Assembly: GCF_008831285.2 (NCBI RefSeq)
Contig: NC_045141.1
Span: forward strand, 14,246,106 to 14,310,105
Direction of reading: 5' to 3'
DNA from: Nymphaea colorata
Lineage: Eukaryota > Streptophyta > Magnoliopsida > Nymphaeales > Nymphaeaceae
Length of the DNA stretch: 64,000 nucleotides
In this document: positions 37,741-49,310 of the stretch, in pieces
How the letters are laid out: every line of letters starts with the position of its first letter
Position numbering within the stretch: the first letter of the stretch is position 1
Notes under the pieces: generated by a model
The model's input: the letters and a program-made list of their open reading frames with translations, nothing else
Told to the model about the DNA's origin: nothing
Databases searched by the model: none
Position numbers and translations under genes: made by a program

Positions 37741-37837
37741 CCAGCCTCTATCCTGCCCATTGCGTCAGCCCCCTCAGGTATTTTTCAGCTGCTCTTATCT
37801 GGTTTTAGATGCTGTAATACTTATTTAATGTGCAGCC
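37741..37837 (+). repeat. ~95-bp host duplication, copy left of the retrotransposon
   Basis: The segment from CAGCCTCTATCCTG to TTATTTAATGTG recurs with a few changes immediately right of the retrotransposon at 43393-43487. The last five bases, CAGCC at 37833-37837, are the left target-site duplication. The two copies would have been adjacent before the insertion. Confidence 0.75.
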
Positions 37838-38324
37838 TGTTAGAATTTATAATGCAAGTATACATACATGTTTTGATATCTACTATCATATATCTTAAAC
37901 TCCTAGCAGTTTGATGTATGATTTGTATATATAAATATGTGTGTATACATAAGACTTCTTGTATTTATTTTTCTTTATTTTTTCTTTATTTTTCGTGCAT
38001 TTTTCTGAATTTTTTTCCTTTTTTTATTTTACAAAGGAAATAGCTGTTGGGAGTTCCCAACGGCTAGATTTCTAGTCGTTGGGAGCTCCAACAGCCATTT
38101 CCTCTCCCTCCTTTCTTCTTTATTTCTTGTATAAATAGGGCACTTGGGACCCTTATTATTATATGGCTTTTTAACCTCTTTTTGTATACTTTTGTCAAGA
38201 TTAATACATTCTTCTTCTCCTCAAGGTTGCGGTTCTTTGTGTGTGCTATTTATTGAAGTTATTGGAAGCTTCAAGGGTGTTTCTCTTGAAGCATTTGTCT
38301 TGACAAGTTTGGGCCTGATTTACA
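37838..38324 (+). repeat. 5' LTR of the copia element (487 bp)
   Basis: It starts TGTTAG and ends TTTACA. A TATA box, TATAAATA, lies at 38130-38137 and should drive the element's transcript. Just upstream, at 38036-38102, is a long imperfect inverted repeat. Its counterpart is the 3' LTR at 42935-43392. Confidence 0.93.
38036..38102. repeat. Inverted repeat upstream of the LTR TATA box
   Basis: The left arm at 38036-38068 (begins GGAAATAGCTGTTGG, ends AACGGCTAGA) pairs with the right arm at 38071-38102 (begins TCTAGTCGTTGGG, ends CCATTTCC) with few mismatches and a loop of about two bases. The same structure is kept in the 3' LTR near 43101-43167. Confidence 0.8.
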
Positions 38325-38337
38325 TGGTATCAGAGCC
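38325..38337 (+). promoter_or_regulatory. Primer-binding site (initiator methionine tRNA type)
   Basis: TGGTATCAGAGCC follows the 5' LTR directly. This is the usual priming site of plant copia and gypsy elements, complementary to the 3' end of the initiator methionine tRNA. Confidence 0.92.
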
Positions 38338-38744
38338 ACGTTTTAGCTCGTCGTCTTGCTGTCCTTCAAGGTTTGAAGTTTTCAGCACGTGTTCTTTCTT
38401 TGGAGTTGTGAAGCACTCCAAGTGTTTGATATATTGCTAGCTGTGATTTGACTCAAGGAGGTGCTGTTTTTTCTCCTTTTGCTGGCTCTTGAAAATTACT
38501 TCCTGAAGATTTAAAGTGATCTACGTGACGGGATTGAGCACATCTTATCAAGCTTCCGTGGCTGCCAAAGTTGTGACTGTTTTCCTAGTAATATCTTCCC
38601 TCGTGGCAGCAAGCTCTTCATATTTTTGGAGCTACCCTCTTGCTGTTTTGTGGTGGCTGATTTCGTGGATTTTTCACCAACGTTGAGAGCTGTTTTGACA
38701 CTATTTTTGTGGCTACATCAACTTCATTTTACAAGGTACACATT

Positions 38745-41700
38745 ATGGATGATAGAACTTCTACTCCTCTCCCTAAACTTATTTCATCAAATTATGTTTC
38801 TTGGGCAAAAACTATGGAACATTTCATTAGAAGTAAAAGTTTATAGAGACTTGTTGATAGTTCTAAAAGTGAACCACAATTAGTCCTAACTAAAACCATA
38901 GATGGAAAAACCCAAGAACTAGATGGAGTAGAAAAAGATAAGGTCATGAATGAATATGAAAGAAAATGGGAAGAGTGGAAAATAGAACATCACAAGATTA
39001 TCACATAGATTGTTGCTTGTGTCGATACTACTACTATGGGCCAAATAGCAAAGCATAATTTTGCTCATGAAGCTTGGGAATTCCTCAAGAAAACCCACAC
39101 TATGAAAGATATAGCTTACATGTGTAATCTTCAAATGAAGATTGCAAGTCTCCAACAAAGAGATAAGTCTCTTAAGGAGTATGTTGGAGAAATGGAACAA
39201 TTATGGGATGAACTTGCCCTATTTGAACCCGAATGGTATGATCCAAGAGACATTGGAGTAAGGGAAAAACAAATCCAAAGAGAAAAATTTTATAAATTCA
39301 TTCTTGGTCTTAGACCGGAATATGATGGAGTCAAAACTTCCTTGCTCCATAGGTATAAAGTGTCATCTATGAATGAAGCTATAGCGGAGCTTCAAATGGA
39401 CGAAAATAGACTCAATTTTTCTAAAGAAAAGAGTGAAAGTGTTCTTGCTACCTCAAGACCCGGCGCTCATATGAGAACTTATAGGCCTCCTCACTTTAAT
39501 CGAAATTATGAGGATAAAGGCAACAAGAAGATTATATGTTTTCATTGTCAAGAAGAAGAACATACTAAACCTAAATGTCTTAAATTGAGAAAAATTGATA
39601 GAAAGACAAGTATAGTTGTGACAATGTATGAAGAAAGCAATCGATTTGACATAGACAATCTTGCAAGTACTCTCCAACCAAAGCTTATTGATGTTATTCA
39701 ACCACTTTTCAAAGGAGGAGGGGCTTCTCCAACTTCCGGAGCAACGGTGGCATCTACATCATCAAGTAAGTACTTTTGGATACTTGATTCCAGAGCTTCA
39801 TTTCATATGACCCCTTGTAGTTCACATACATACCGAATGCACTAAGGAAGAATCGTGCCTTTTTGTTAAAACCGCCGATGGAACTCCTCTTGAAATCAAA
39901 TATGTTGGGAATATTGATCAAAATTTTAATTCAAAAATTTTCAAAATATCAAAAGTTAGATTTATTCCCAAACTTAACTTAAATCTCTTGTCGGTTTCTC
40001 AAATAACCAATCATGGATATGATATTAACTTCTCACAAAATAAATTTTTGATACAGGACCATCTTTCCAAGAGGACGATTGGGGAAGGTTCTAAGAAAAA
40101 TGATCTCTACCATGTGGATTATTTGGATCTTTTCAAACCCACTTGCAATGTAGTCAAGAAAAGTGACATTCAAATTTGACATCAAAGACTTGGACATTCA
40201 AGTGTAGGAAAAATGTCTTGTATCCCTTTTTTAGAAGATAAATGTAAAGAAATGATCTATTGTGATGATTGTATTAAAGCCAAAATTAAGGCTTTACCTT
40301 TTGGAAATAGAAATTTTGTTGCAAAAGCACCCTTTGAATTAGTGCATTCGGATGTATGGGGACCCGCTCCTATTATGTCTAAAGGTGGTTTGCTTTATTA
40401 TGTATTTTTGTGGATGATTACTTTCGATATGCTTGGGTTTACTTTCTTAAACGCAAATCGGACGTATTTATGAATTTCAAAAACTTTTACAACATGATCA
40501 AAACACAATTTGTTGCAAACCTTAAAATTTTTAGAAGTGATTTCGGGGGAGAATTCATTTCTAATGAATTTGAAGAATTCCTAAAGGAAAATGGAATTAT
40601 ACACCAAAAATCTTGTCCCAAAAGCCCCCAACAAAATGGAGTCGCCGAAAGAAAACATAGACATATTCTTGAAACAACAAGAGCTCTTCTCATATCAAAA
40701 AATGTTCCAAAAATTTTTTGGGCTGAAGCAATTCTAACATCAATCTATTTGATTAATAGAATGCCCTCTAAAGTTTTAGAAAACATTTTCCCATTTCAAA
40801 AACTTTTTAATTTGGAGCCAACTTATAAAAGATTTAAAGTCTTTGGTTGCAAATGTTACATTCTAAATGACAAAAATGACAAACTTTCATCTAAGGCTAT
40901 TCAATGTGCCTTTATTGGCTATTCCGAAACTAAAAAATGATATAGATGCTATGATATTGAAAAAGATAAGGTGTATGTTTCAAGAAATGTGATATTTTTA
41001 GAAGAAGAAAATGACTTTAATGAAAATAAATCCAAGCATGAAGATGATTATTCTTTCTTATGGATAAAAGATGATGAAGATAATGATGATGATGATGATG
41101 TTTTGCATTCTATAATGCTTTAAATGAGGTTGATAGCACTTCTTTTGCTAGGCCACCAAGAGAAGTTATAGTCTATAGGAGAAGGTCTCAACAAAACACC
41201 CAAGATCCTCAACATACTTTTAGGAGATCTCAAAGAGATATTCATCCACCTCAAAAATTTGTCTCATATGAGTCTTTTTCCCCAAAACATAGTGCATGCT
41301 TATTAGCTATTCACTCCTTTGATGAACCTTCATCCTATCTCGAAGTCAAAACGAACCCACATTAGACTGAAGCCATGAACTATGAACTTAAAGCCCTTGA
41401 AGACAATAAAACTTGGGACATTGTTTTTCTTCTCATCGAAAAAAAGACAATAGGGTGTAGGTGGGTATATAAAGTCAAGACTAAAAGTGATGGGTCACTT
41501 GAAAGGTATAAAGCTAGACTTGTTGCTAAAGGATATGCTCAAGAATATGGCATAGACTACGAGGAAATCTTTGCTCCTGTTGCTATAATGACATCCGTCA
41601 GAACCCTAATGGCCGTTGCCGCCATCAAGCAATGGACCATATATCAATTGGATGTCAAAAATGCTTTTTTGAATGGTTACTTAAATGAGGAGGTTTACAT

Positions 41701-42918
41701 GGACTCACCCCCTAGACTTGATTTACCTAAAGGCAAAGTTTTTTTATCTTAGAAAGACACTGTATGGTTTGAAACAAGCTCCAAAAGCTTGGTTTGATTT
41801 GTTTAGCAATGTTATGTTTAAACAAGGTTTTAAATCATGTTTTTCTGACATTGCTATGTTTGTTAAAAATACTGCTATAGGTACAATTGCGTTGCTTTTA
41901 TATGTAGATGATATGATTATTACATGTAACGATGCCAACGGAATTATGCAGGTAAAGGCTTTCCTTAAGAATGAATTTGAAATGATTGATTTGGGTAAAC
42001 TAACATATTTCCTTGGTATTGAAGTTGCTTATAGTAGGAGATGATACTTCCTCTCACAAATGAAGTTTGCCAATAACATTATAAGCAGATCAGGAATCAC
42101 TGATGACAAGATAGTGGACACTCCTGAAGCTTTAAGAGTAAAGATGAAGATTGATGATGGAGAAATTTTAGAATCACTGATGACAAGATAGTGGACACTC
42201 CTGAAGCTTTAGGAGTAAAGATGAAGATTGATGATGGAGAAATTTTAGAAAATCCCACCCCCTTTCGTCAATTGGTGGGCGCTCTCACATATTTATCCAT
42301 CACAAGGCCTAACATATCACATGTTGTACATGTCATAAGTCAGTTTCAACAAAGACCCACTTCTGTACACATAGGGGCTGTAGGATTGTTTGATATGTCA
42401 AACACACTATCACTAATGGACTTTTTCTATCCTCCTCATCAAACTTGAATATGATTGCCTATAATGACGCTGATTGGGGTGGAGATCCTAATAATAGGCA
42501 TTCCACCACTGGTTTTTGTGTTTTTCCAGGTGACTCTCTCATTTATTGGAGATACAAAAAACAACATAAAGTCTTTCTATCTTCAATCGAAGCTGAGTAT
42601 CGTTTCATGGCTACCACCATGATGGAGATTGTATGGTTGAAAAGCTTATTGAAGGACATTGGAATTGACCTCAATGAAGCCACCAAGCTCTGCTGCGACA
42701 ATAAAATTGCCATCTACATTGCTAGCAATCATACTTTTCATAAAAGGACAAAACATATTGAAATGGATTGTCACTATGTAAAAGAGGAATATCTTAGCAG
42801 AACAATTGATCTATCTTTTGTCCCTTCTGACTATCAACTTGGAGATTTTTTCACCAAACCACTTGCTTCCGCAAGATTTCAGTTTCTTCTTGGCAAACTT
42901 TCGGTGATTACACCGTAA
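38745..42918 (+). pseudogene. Defective copia gag-pol
   Basis: The gag part starts near the ATG at 38745, is interrupted by in-frame stops at about 38843 and 39006, and carries a zinc knuckle CFHCQEEEHTKPKC (about 39537-39578). The protease motif reads WILDSRASFHM, with Arg in place of the usual Gly after DS. GAG-pre-integrase and integrase blocks follow (WGPAP, MDDYFRYAWVYFLKR, RSDFGGEF, QQNGVAERKH). Reverse transcriptase shows [30 protein letters not shown] and the LLLYVDDMII box. RNase H shows YNDADWGGD and LSSIEAEYR, ending at TAA 42916-42918. A 77-bp tandem duplication at 42094-42247 shifts the frame inside pol, and further shifts occur elsewhere. Confidence 0.92.
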
Positions 42919-42921
42919 GTT

Positions 42922-42934
42922 TGAGAAGGGGGGG
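42922..42934 (+). promoter_or_regulatory. Polypurine tract
   Basis: GAGAAGGGGGGG lies immediately before the 3' LTR. It is the expected priming site for plus-strand synthesis in an LTR retrotransposon. Confidence 0.88.
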
Positions 42935-43392
42935 TGTTAGAATTTATAATGTAAGTATACATACATGTTTTGATATCTACTATCATATATCTTAAACTCC
43001 TAACAGTTTGATGTATGATTTGTATTTATAAATATATGTGTGTATATTTATTTTTCTTTATTTTTCGTGCATTTTTCTGAATTTTTTTTTATTTTACAAA
43101 AGAAATAGCTGTTGGGAGTTCCCAACGGCTAGATTTCTAGCCGTTGGGAGCTCCAAGAGCTATTTCCTCTCCCTCCTTTCTTCTTTATTTTTTGTATAAA
43201 TAAGGGCACTTGAAACCCTTATTATTATATGACTTTTTAACCTCTTTTTGTATACTTTTGTTAAGATTAATACATTCTTCTTCTCCTCAAGATTGAGGTT
43301 CTTTGTGTGTGCTATTTATCCAAGTTATTGGAAGCTTCAAGAGTGTTTATTTGAAGCATTTGTCTTGAAGTTTGGGCCTGACCTGATTTACA
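42935..43392 (+). repeat. 3' LTR of the copia element (458 bp)
   Basis: It starts TGTTAGAATT and ends GATTTACA. Compared with the 5' LTR it lacks about 30 bp around the CTTCTTGTATTTATTTTTC region and carries scattered substitutions and a few extra bases near its end. The inverted repeat and the TATAAATA box are preserved. Confidence 0.93.
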
Positions 43393-43487
43393 CAGCCTCC
43401 GTCCTGTCCATTGCGCCAACCCCCTCAGGTATTTTTAGCTGCTCGTATCTGGTTTTAGATGCTGTAATACTTATTTTAATGTGCGGT
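43393..43487 (+). repeat. ~95-bp host duplication, copy right of the retrotransposon
   Basis: It starts with CAGCC, the right target-site duplication, then matches 37742-37832 with scattered substitutions (for example CCCCCTCAGGTATTTTT and GGTTTTAGATGCTGTAATAC). It ends where the left copy ends, at AATGTG. Confidence 0.75.
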
Positions 43488-43869
43488 CATCACGTGGAAG
43501 ACAAAGGTTCCACGAAAATTTATGGTAGTGTAGGGACAACAATTCACCTTCCCACCCATGTAGCCCAGCATCTAAGATAGACGCAAAGCACTCAGATACT
43601 CCCTTTCACATTTTTCTCAGATAAAGTACAAGGGAACGAAATCGAATGTCATAACACATGAAAGCACGTAACTCTGCCATCTGTATGTCTGATATTTGTA
43701 CCTTGACCTATAGTCATGTTCTGAAAGAGCATCTGTTCTAGATACAAAAATATTGCGCTGATCAAGAGCATTCAACAAAAGCAAAAAATTGAACTTCCTG
43801 GCTGGTTCTTCTGAAGTTTCCCAAATTTGAAGCAACCGACTGCCACTAAAAACCGCCTCCAATAGAAAG

Positions 43870-46800
43870 TCAGTTTCTTGGCAACAAGTTTGCGAGAGAA
43901 GGAACACCCTGGCTTCGCATTTGCTCCTGAGCTCTTTGCATTTCTTCAGGATCTGACAACAACGCAAACATCTATTAGAATAGATACCAGCGGTCAGATC
44001 ATAGAGAAAATGTGTTTTTGGGACATGTGAATTACCCAAGTTCTCCATTAGTTTGGGCAATAGGAACACAGCGACCAGCATAAAACCCACCATCAGTCCC
44101 ATTGGACTTTTCAAAAGAGATAAAATGGAGAAGGGTTCTCTTTTCTGCAAGACAAGATGGATGTGAAAAAATGATTTCTAGGTAAATTTTAATCATAATG
44201 CTAAGAACCTCTCTTCTTTGGGAACAAATTCACCTCATAATAATATTCCTCTCTTAAAGGTTCAAGCACCAGCTCGTTCAAACTCCTCCTGGTTTCTGTC
44301 AGAGCTGCTTGAACCTTACCAGGATTCCTAGCACTAATATCCACACGTACCTACGTAAAATACCTCTCATTAGCAATTTCCATACAGTTAAATAAATAAA
44401 ACTAGGAAGAAAGAACTACTAACCGGTGAGAAGAAATACCCTAGAGCTGCAACTTCGATCAGATGCGTTCCAGCAGGCACACCATGGCTTTTCTTCAAAT
44501 CAAGGAGCAACCAATTGAAGCAGAGGTAAATCATACAATCTTGACCCATTTTAAAGTTGCTAAAGAATCATATCTGTTTACATGGTCTGGACGCATCACA
44601 CTATTTTCATTGTCTAAGGTGGGCACTAATTTGCTTACACAGGGATAGATGTCAACTTGGCTATGGGCCAAGACGGTAGCAAAAAGAAAAATATGAAAAG
44701 GCAGATGAAGAGGGAGTTTCATACTCAGATGGTCATTGGCTCCCATTTTGAGCATTTGACAGGTCATATATGAGACGCAATGGGGATAAATCCCTGTGGT
44801 GCAAGACCGATGACATGTTTGAAGACTTTGAACACTTCTCATAATCAGAAGATAAGAATAAGACAATTGCTGTTCCCTAGGATAGATTAATCAACAGTCT
44901 ATGTTCACCATCGACTCTTAAAGAAATGACATCTAAATGTGCTGCTTTGCTGCAAACTGGTCACTTATAGTAATGAATAGAACTTGAATCACAAGTTTGC
45001 CCAAGATCAAAGAAGAAATGCGAGACTGCAGAAAATATCTCATGTAATCAATGACACATCCGGTCAGTGAATGATATACCATGTGATACAGACACGTATA
45101 TCACACAAGACCTATTAGGTATACTGTCGCAAAACCATATCACATGAATTATGAGAAGACATTGTCGAACGGAGCAAAGAAAAGGATACAAAGAGAAGAA
45201 ACCATCTGGTCTGACAAAAGTAACTTTCTCGCCACCATTAAGGATCACTTTGACATTTGAGATTTTTCCTAGAAGGTTAATGCTTTGTGCCCCTGCAACC
45301 ACAAACAACTTCACAGTCAGTCCTTGGTCCGTCCTTAGTTTTTGTGTCCTTTAAGATGAAAACTTAGATTGCATATAAAGCAGGAGGAGGAGGCGGAGGA
45401 GGAGGAGGAAAAGACATGGTCACTTTAAATACTGTTTCCAGAATCCTCTCCATGGTCAGCAAAACAGCTCTATAGTAATATCAAAATACCGTTTTAGTAT
45501 TCAGAGCAAAATATTGCTTTGTCAACCAAACAAGACACTCCTGTTCTCTAAAATAAATCAAAGCTGACATCTGATATGTGATTCTCATCTTCATGTATAA
45601 AGCATGTTAAAAGGTTAGTTATAGTTCAAGTTTATTTAGCTCAGAGAGAGCAGGAAGGAGTGCTCCATTTTATAGTTGAATTTGTGGTTAAGACATCAGC
45701 AAATCATAATCAAGATTCAATTACACAAAAACTTGATGTTCAGTAGCTAAATATAAGATTCCCATAGTGGAACTAAATATTATGTTTAATGAAATAATAC
45801 TTCATGGTGGAGTTCTAACTTCTAAGATAGACATCCTCACTTTGGCCTTTGAGATTGCTGACAATTCAATGGAAAGCTGCAAGATGGTATAAGTTTGAAG
45901 CTAATGCATAGGACCATAAATTTTAATACAATCTATGGGAGAGATAATTCCCTAATATTATTTTACTGTTATTTCTTCTTTTTCCCATTTTTTTCTTCTC
46001 CTTTTTTCTTCTCATCTCCTTCCTATTCTTCCTCCCCCTCTTTTTCTCTTATTTACCGTTTTGGCCCACATAGGCACCATCTGGTCATTTTGAAGGTCCA
46101 CCACTTAGCCTATCTAGCACTTCCGACTACCAAGTTTGTAAAATCATAAACTATAGGACTGAGAATAGTAAAGCAGGAAAACATAAAGAAGTTAAATCTT
46201 CAACAGGGAATTCCATTGTACAAGTCAAACACCAGATTTGGTTAAGCATGGGCCCAAAGGCATTACAATGGCATTTTGAATGTCTAAAATGCTTAGTTCA
46301 AGATTCACAAACCATCTTCTGAAAAGCTACCTCTCACCACCAAAAGAAAAAAAAAAGTTGATATAAAAAGAAGGGTTCCTTGAGAAGATTTTGCCTCTTT
46401 GAGAATTTTATGTCCCAAAACGTGGTTGACTTAGGGTGGTGTTGGATGGACATGGCTGTCACATTTTTCTTTTTTCCAAGTTCCTTTCAGAAAATGTTTT
46501 CTTTTAGAAACTAAAAAAATTTCATGTGCTAAGAAATTAAACCATGTAAAGAAGAACAAGGATAGGTGAGAGCAACTAACAGGAGGTTCTTTTTCCTCTT
46601 TAACAGCAGGCCTTTATGATGTTACGCCAAGAAACTATTTATTGAAATAAATGGAAGGCTTTCTAGCCTATTCTAATAACTGGAATGCATGTAGAAAAAT
46701 CCAAAGAAGAGAACAGTAGCACACTAAGAGGAATATTAAACAAAGTTAACAATGCCATGCCCATGACCATCAAACCATATAGGAATTGACCATGATTCTC

Positions 46801-49310
46801 TCAAGACACCTCCACAACAACATACTCCCTCTTTGATTCTTCCTTTCTTGTATCATCCTTTACATTTCACAGATTGATTAGCTAATTTAAAAATACCATA
46901 CAAACTAAGGATTAGTTAAGAACAATTAGCAGAGGAAACAATGACCTTAAGGATGTAAAGTTATCCTTCAACAAAAGAAGAAAATCTAAGAGTTCAATAC
47001 AAGATCAATAAAAGTTTAACTATATAGTCTTGAAATTAACTTTATAAATGTAAGAACTATGTAGTTGAAAGCACTAGGCAGACCTAAGTGGCCAGACCCA
47101 CAGAAAGGCCGACATGGTGCCTAGGCACCCCTAGCTGGTCCTATTCAACACAAAGAAGAGGAAATGAGAAACAGAAAGAAGAAGGAAAAAGAGAAACAAA
47201 GAAGACAAGAAAGAGATAAAGGGGCAAGCTGGGAAACAATGACCTTAAGGATGTAAAGTCATCCTTCAACAAAAGAAGCAAACCTGAGACTTCAATACAA
47301 GATAAAAAAAAGTTTAACTATCTAGTCTTGAAACTCAATTTATAAATGTTAAGAACTATGTAGTTGAAAGCACCAGGCAGACCTAAGTGAGCAAGCCCCA
47401 TAGAAAGGCCTACGTGGTGCCTAGGCAGTCCCTAGCTGGTCCTACTCAACACAAAGAAGAGCAAAGGAGAAACAGAAAGAAGAAGGAAAAAGAGAAACAA
47501 AGAAGACAAGAAAGAGATGAAGGGCCAAGCTGAGGGTTTTTGAACTTGCCCACCTCAACAAGCATATGAAAAGTTAAATAAAACAAAAAATATATTTTTT
47601 TAGTTAAAATTAGGCATATTAGTTTCTGCTTTAGCCATTTCACTGTGTCAACTTAGGCACCTAATTGCCATTCACCTGCCCCGGAAATTGCCCGAGTGTG
47701 TTTATTTTTTTCAGGCAATAAATAAAGCTAACAAGAAGCCCCTTTAAACTAAATATGAGATTTGTTATTCCTCATTTCTCCTTTCTTAAAATCTTTAAAT
47801 CTTCTCCGTATTATGGTGCACTTATCTCATGCAATACTATGTAGAATAACCTGACCACTGTATTAAATCCTGTGAATGCTAAGATGCACATGCCTTACAA
47901 TCTCAAATTTGCTTTGGCACAAAAGTATTTTATCTTTTTGTGTCATTAGCAAGATATAACACATTGAGTCTCCTATTCAAGCAATAGATAGTTACTCATG
48001 TGTCCTTAGACTTTCTTAATATTGTTTGATCTGAAACCAGTAGCTAGTTGTAGCTTTACTAGAGTGTACATGGTGATACTGGTGATGGATTGCTGATTAC
48101 ACCATAAGTCCATAATCTTTTGCTGTCTTTCTCTTTCTGTTGTTTATGACATGAGCAAGAGATACTTTGCTTCTTTGTGCTTCAAGAGACATGGTCATAT
48201 TAACCAGTATATACTTTGCTGATATGCAAATGAAATATGATCACATATACTTAAGAAAGGAAACCTAACATTTTTATATTACAACACTTATCCTCGTTTA
48301 TGCTTAATCTGTTTATACATAAGGTTTCACTTCTACAATGGCACATGCATATTATGTAATTGAGACCCATATCCTTATTTTATTACTATCTTCCTTTGAA
48401 TCTGCAGATTCTTGTAAATCTAGATATTATTTAACTGAACCTTGCCATATTTTGACCGTTCAGTTTTCTTTCAACTGATGTAGATAAATTAAGAAACTAC
48501 GCATTCTAGTTGCCTACATAAGCCATATGTAAGGACTAAGGCGTAAGTATGATGCCACCAACTCCTAAACTGGATAAACTCCAGATACTTGAGCAAACTG
48601 CCATGCCATATGAGCCTAAACTACTCGCACCAATCTTCCATTTATGAAATCTCAATTAATCAGACAAAACCACCGTCGAACCAGAAACCATTAAGCCAAG
48701 ACAATTCAACCCCAGAATATGCAATAGAAAGGAAAGACACCAAGACCAGAAACTTCACGATCCAGTCAAAACTTGGAACACCACATAGCGTTGTCGGGAT
48801 TTCTGGAACTAACAACATGTCTAGAAATCTGGGGAAAGCTGGAAACTCGCAAGGCCAAACCACGGATGGAACGCCAAGTTATGCAACTTAAATGGATAGC
48901 AGATAAGCCTAGGAAGACACCCAAGGCCCAACTAAAACATCATAATTCCGAATTATAACCTCAAGTTAACTACAAAAGAATTAACCAAATCAGATCAAAA
49001 CAGCACCTTGAATCTTCACTTGGCCGTTAATCGTGTAACCATCGCCATTCCTGCGAGGAAGCACAGAAAAGGAAAACAGCAACAGTTGAAACTAAGAAGC
49101 TCTAATGAATTCCATAAGTCGACAAGATCACAGAATAGAAGAACATGGAAAAAGAAGACCAAACTAGGGTTGAGGCAGGATCTACAGAAAGAAACAAAAA
49201 AAAAAAAAAAGAGGGATGGCTAGAGGAGCGAACCCCGAGGGAACCGCCAGAGAGGGAGCGACCAATTGAGCGAAGATCGCTAGCGAGACGAGGAGGACGG
49301 ACGCTTCCAT
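43870..49310 (-). CDS. EMC7: ER membrane protein complex subunit 7 homologue (EMC7), 7 exons, 198 aa
   Basis: Exons in transcript order: 49310-49234, 49050-49007, 45292-45190, 44487-44424, 44350-44234, 44144-44036 and 43952-43870. All introns are GT-AG and phases agree; 198 residues, as in other plants (about 200). EMC7 is a membrane-anchored subunit of the ER membrane complex, which inserts transmembrane segments of client proteins. The N-terminus MEASVLLVSLAIFAQLVAPS is a signal peptide. The lumenal beta-sandwich domain follows: DGYTINGQVKIQ, SNVKVILNGGEKVTF, VRPDGFFSF, VPAGTHLIEVAALGYFFSP, RVDISARNPGKVQAAL, LNELVLEPLREE. The membrane segment is in the sixth exon (SPMGLMVGFMLVAVFLLPKL, about residues 147-166), and the short cytosolic tail begins DPEEM. 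The second intron is 3.7 kb and holds a tandem duplication. Confidence 0.93.
46935..47532. repeat. ~298-bp tandem duplication in EMC7 intron 2
   Basis: Copy 1 (46935-47232) and copy 2 (47233-47532) both start GAAACAATGACCTTAAGGAT. Both run through a CAGACCTAAGTG / GGTGCCTAGGCA block and a purine-rich AGAAACAGAAAGAAGAAGG stretch, ending near GGGCAAGCTG or GGCCAAGCTG. They differ at about 5-7% of positions. The minus-strand gene is transcribed through both. Confidence 0.9.

Larger units (their letters stand above)
37838..43392 (+). mobile_element. Ty1/copia LTR retrotransposon, structurally complete, coding-defective
   Basis: The 5555-bp element is bounded by LTRs that start TGTTAGAATT and end ATTTACA, and flanked by the direct repeat CAGCC at 37833-37837 and 43393-43397. 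Inside are a primer-binding site directly after the left LTR, gag, protease, integrase, reverse transcriptase, RNase H and a polypurine tract before the right LTR. Integrase ahead of reverse transcriptase assigns it to the copia group. The LTRs differ at a few percent of aligned bases plus a gap of about 30 bp, so the insertion is not recent. The reading frame has many stops and shifts, so it cannot transpose on its own. Confidence 0.95.

Noticed and set aside
37577-37828. 83-codon open frame before the retrotransposon
   Set aside because: It runs through a T-rich tract and the duplicated host segment; no family features and no exon partners.
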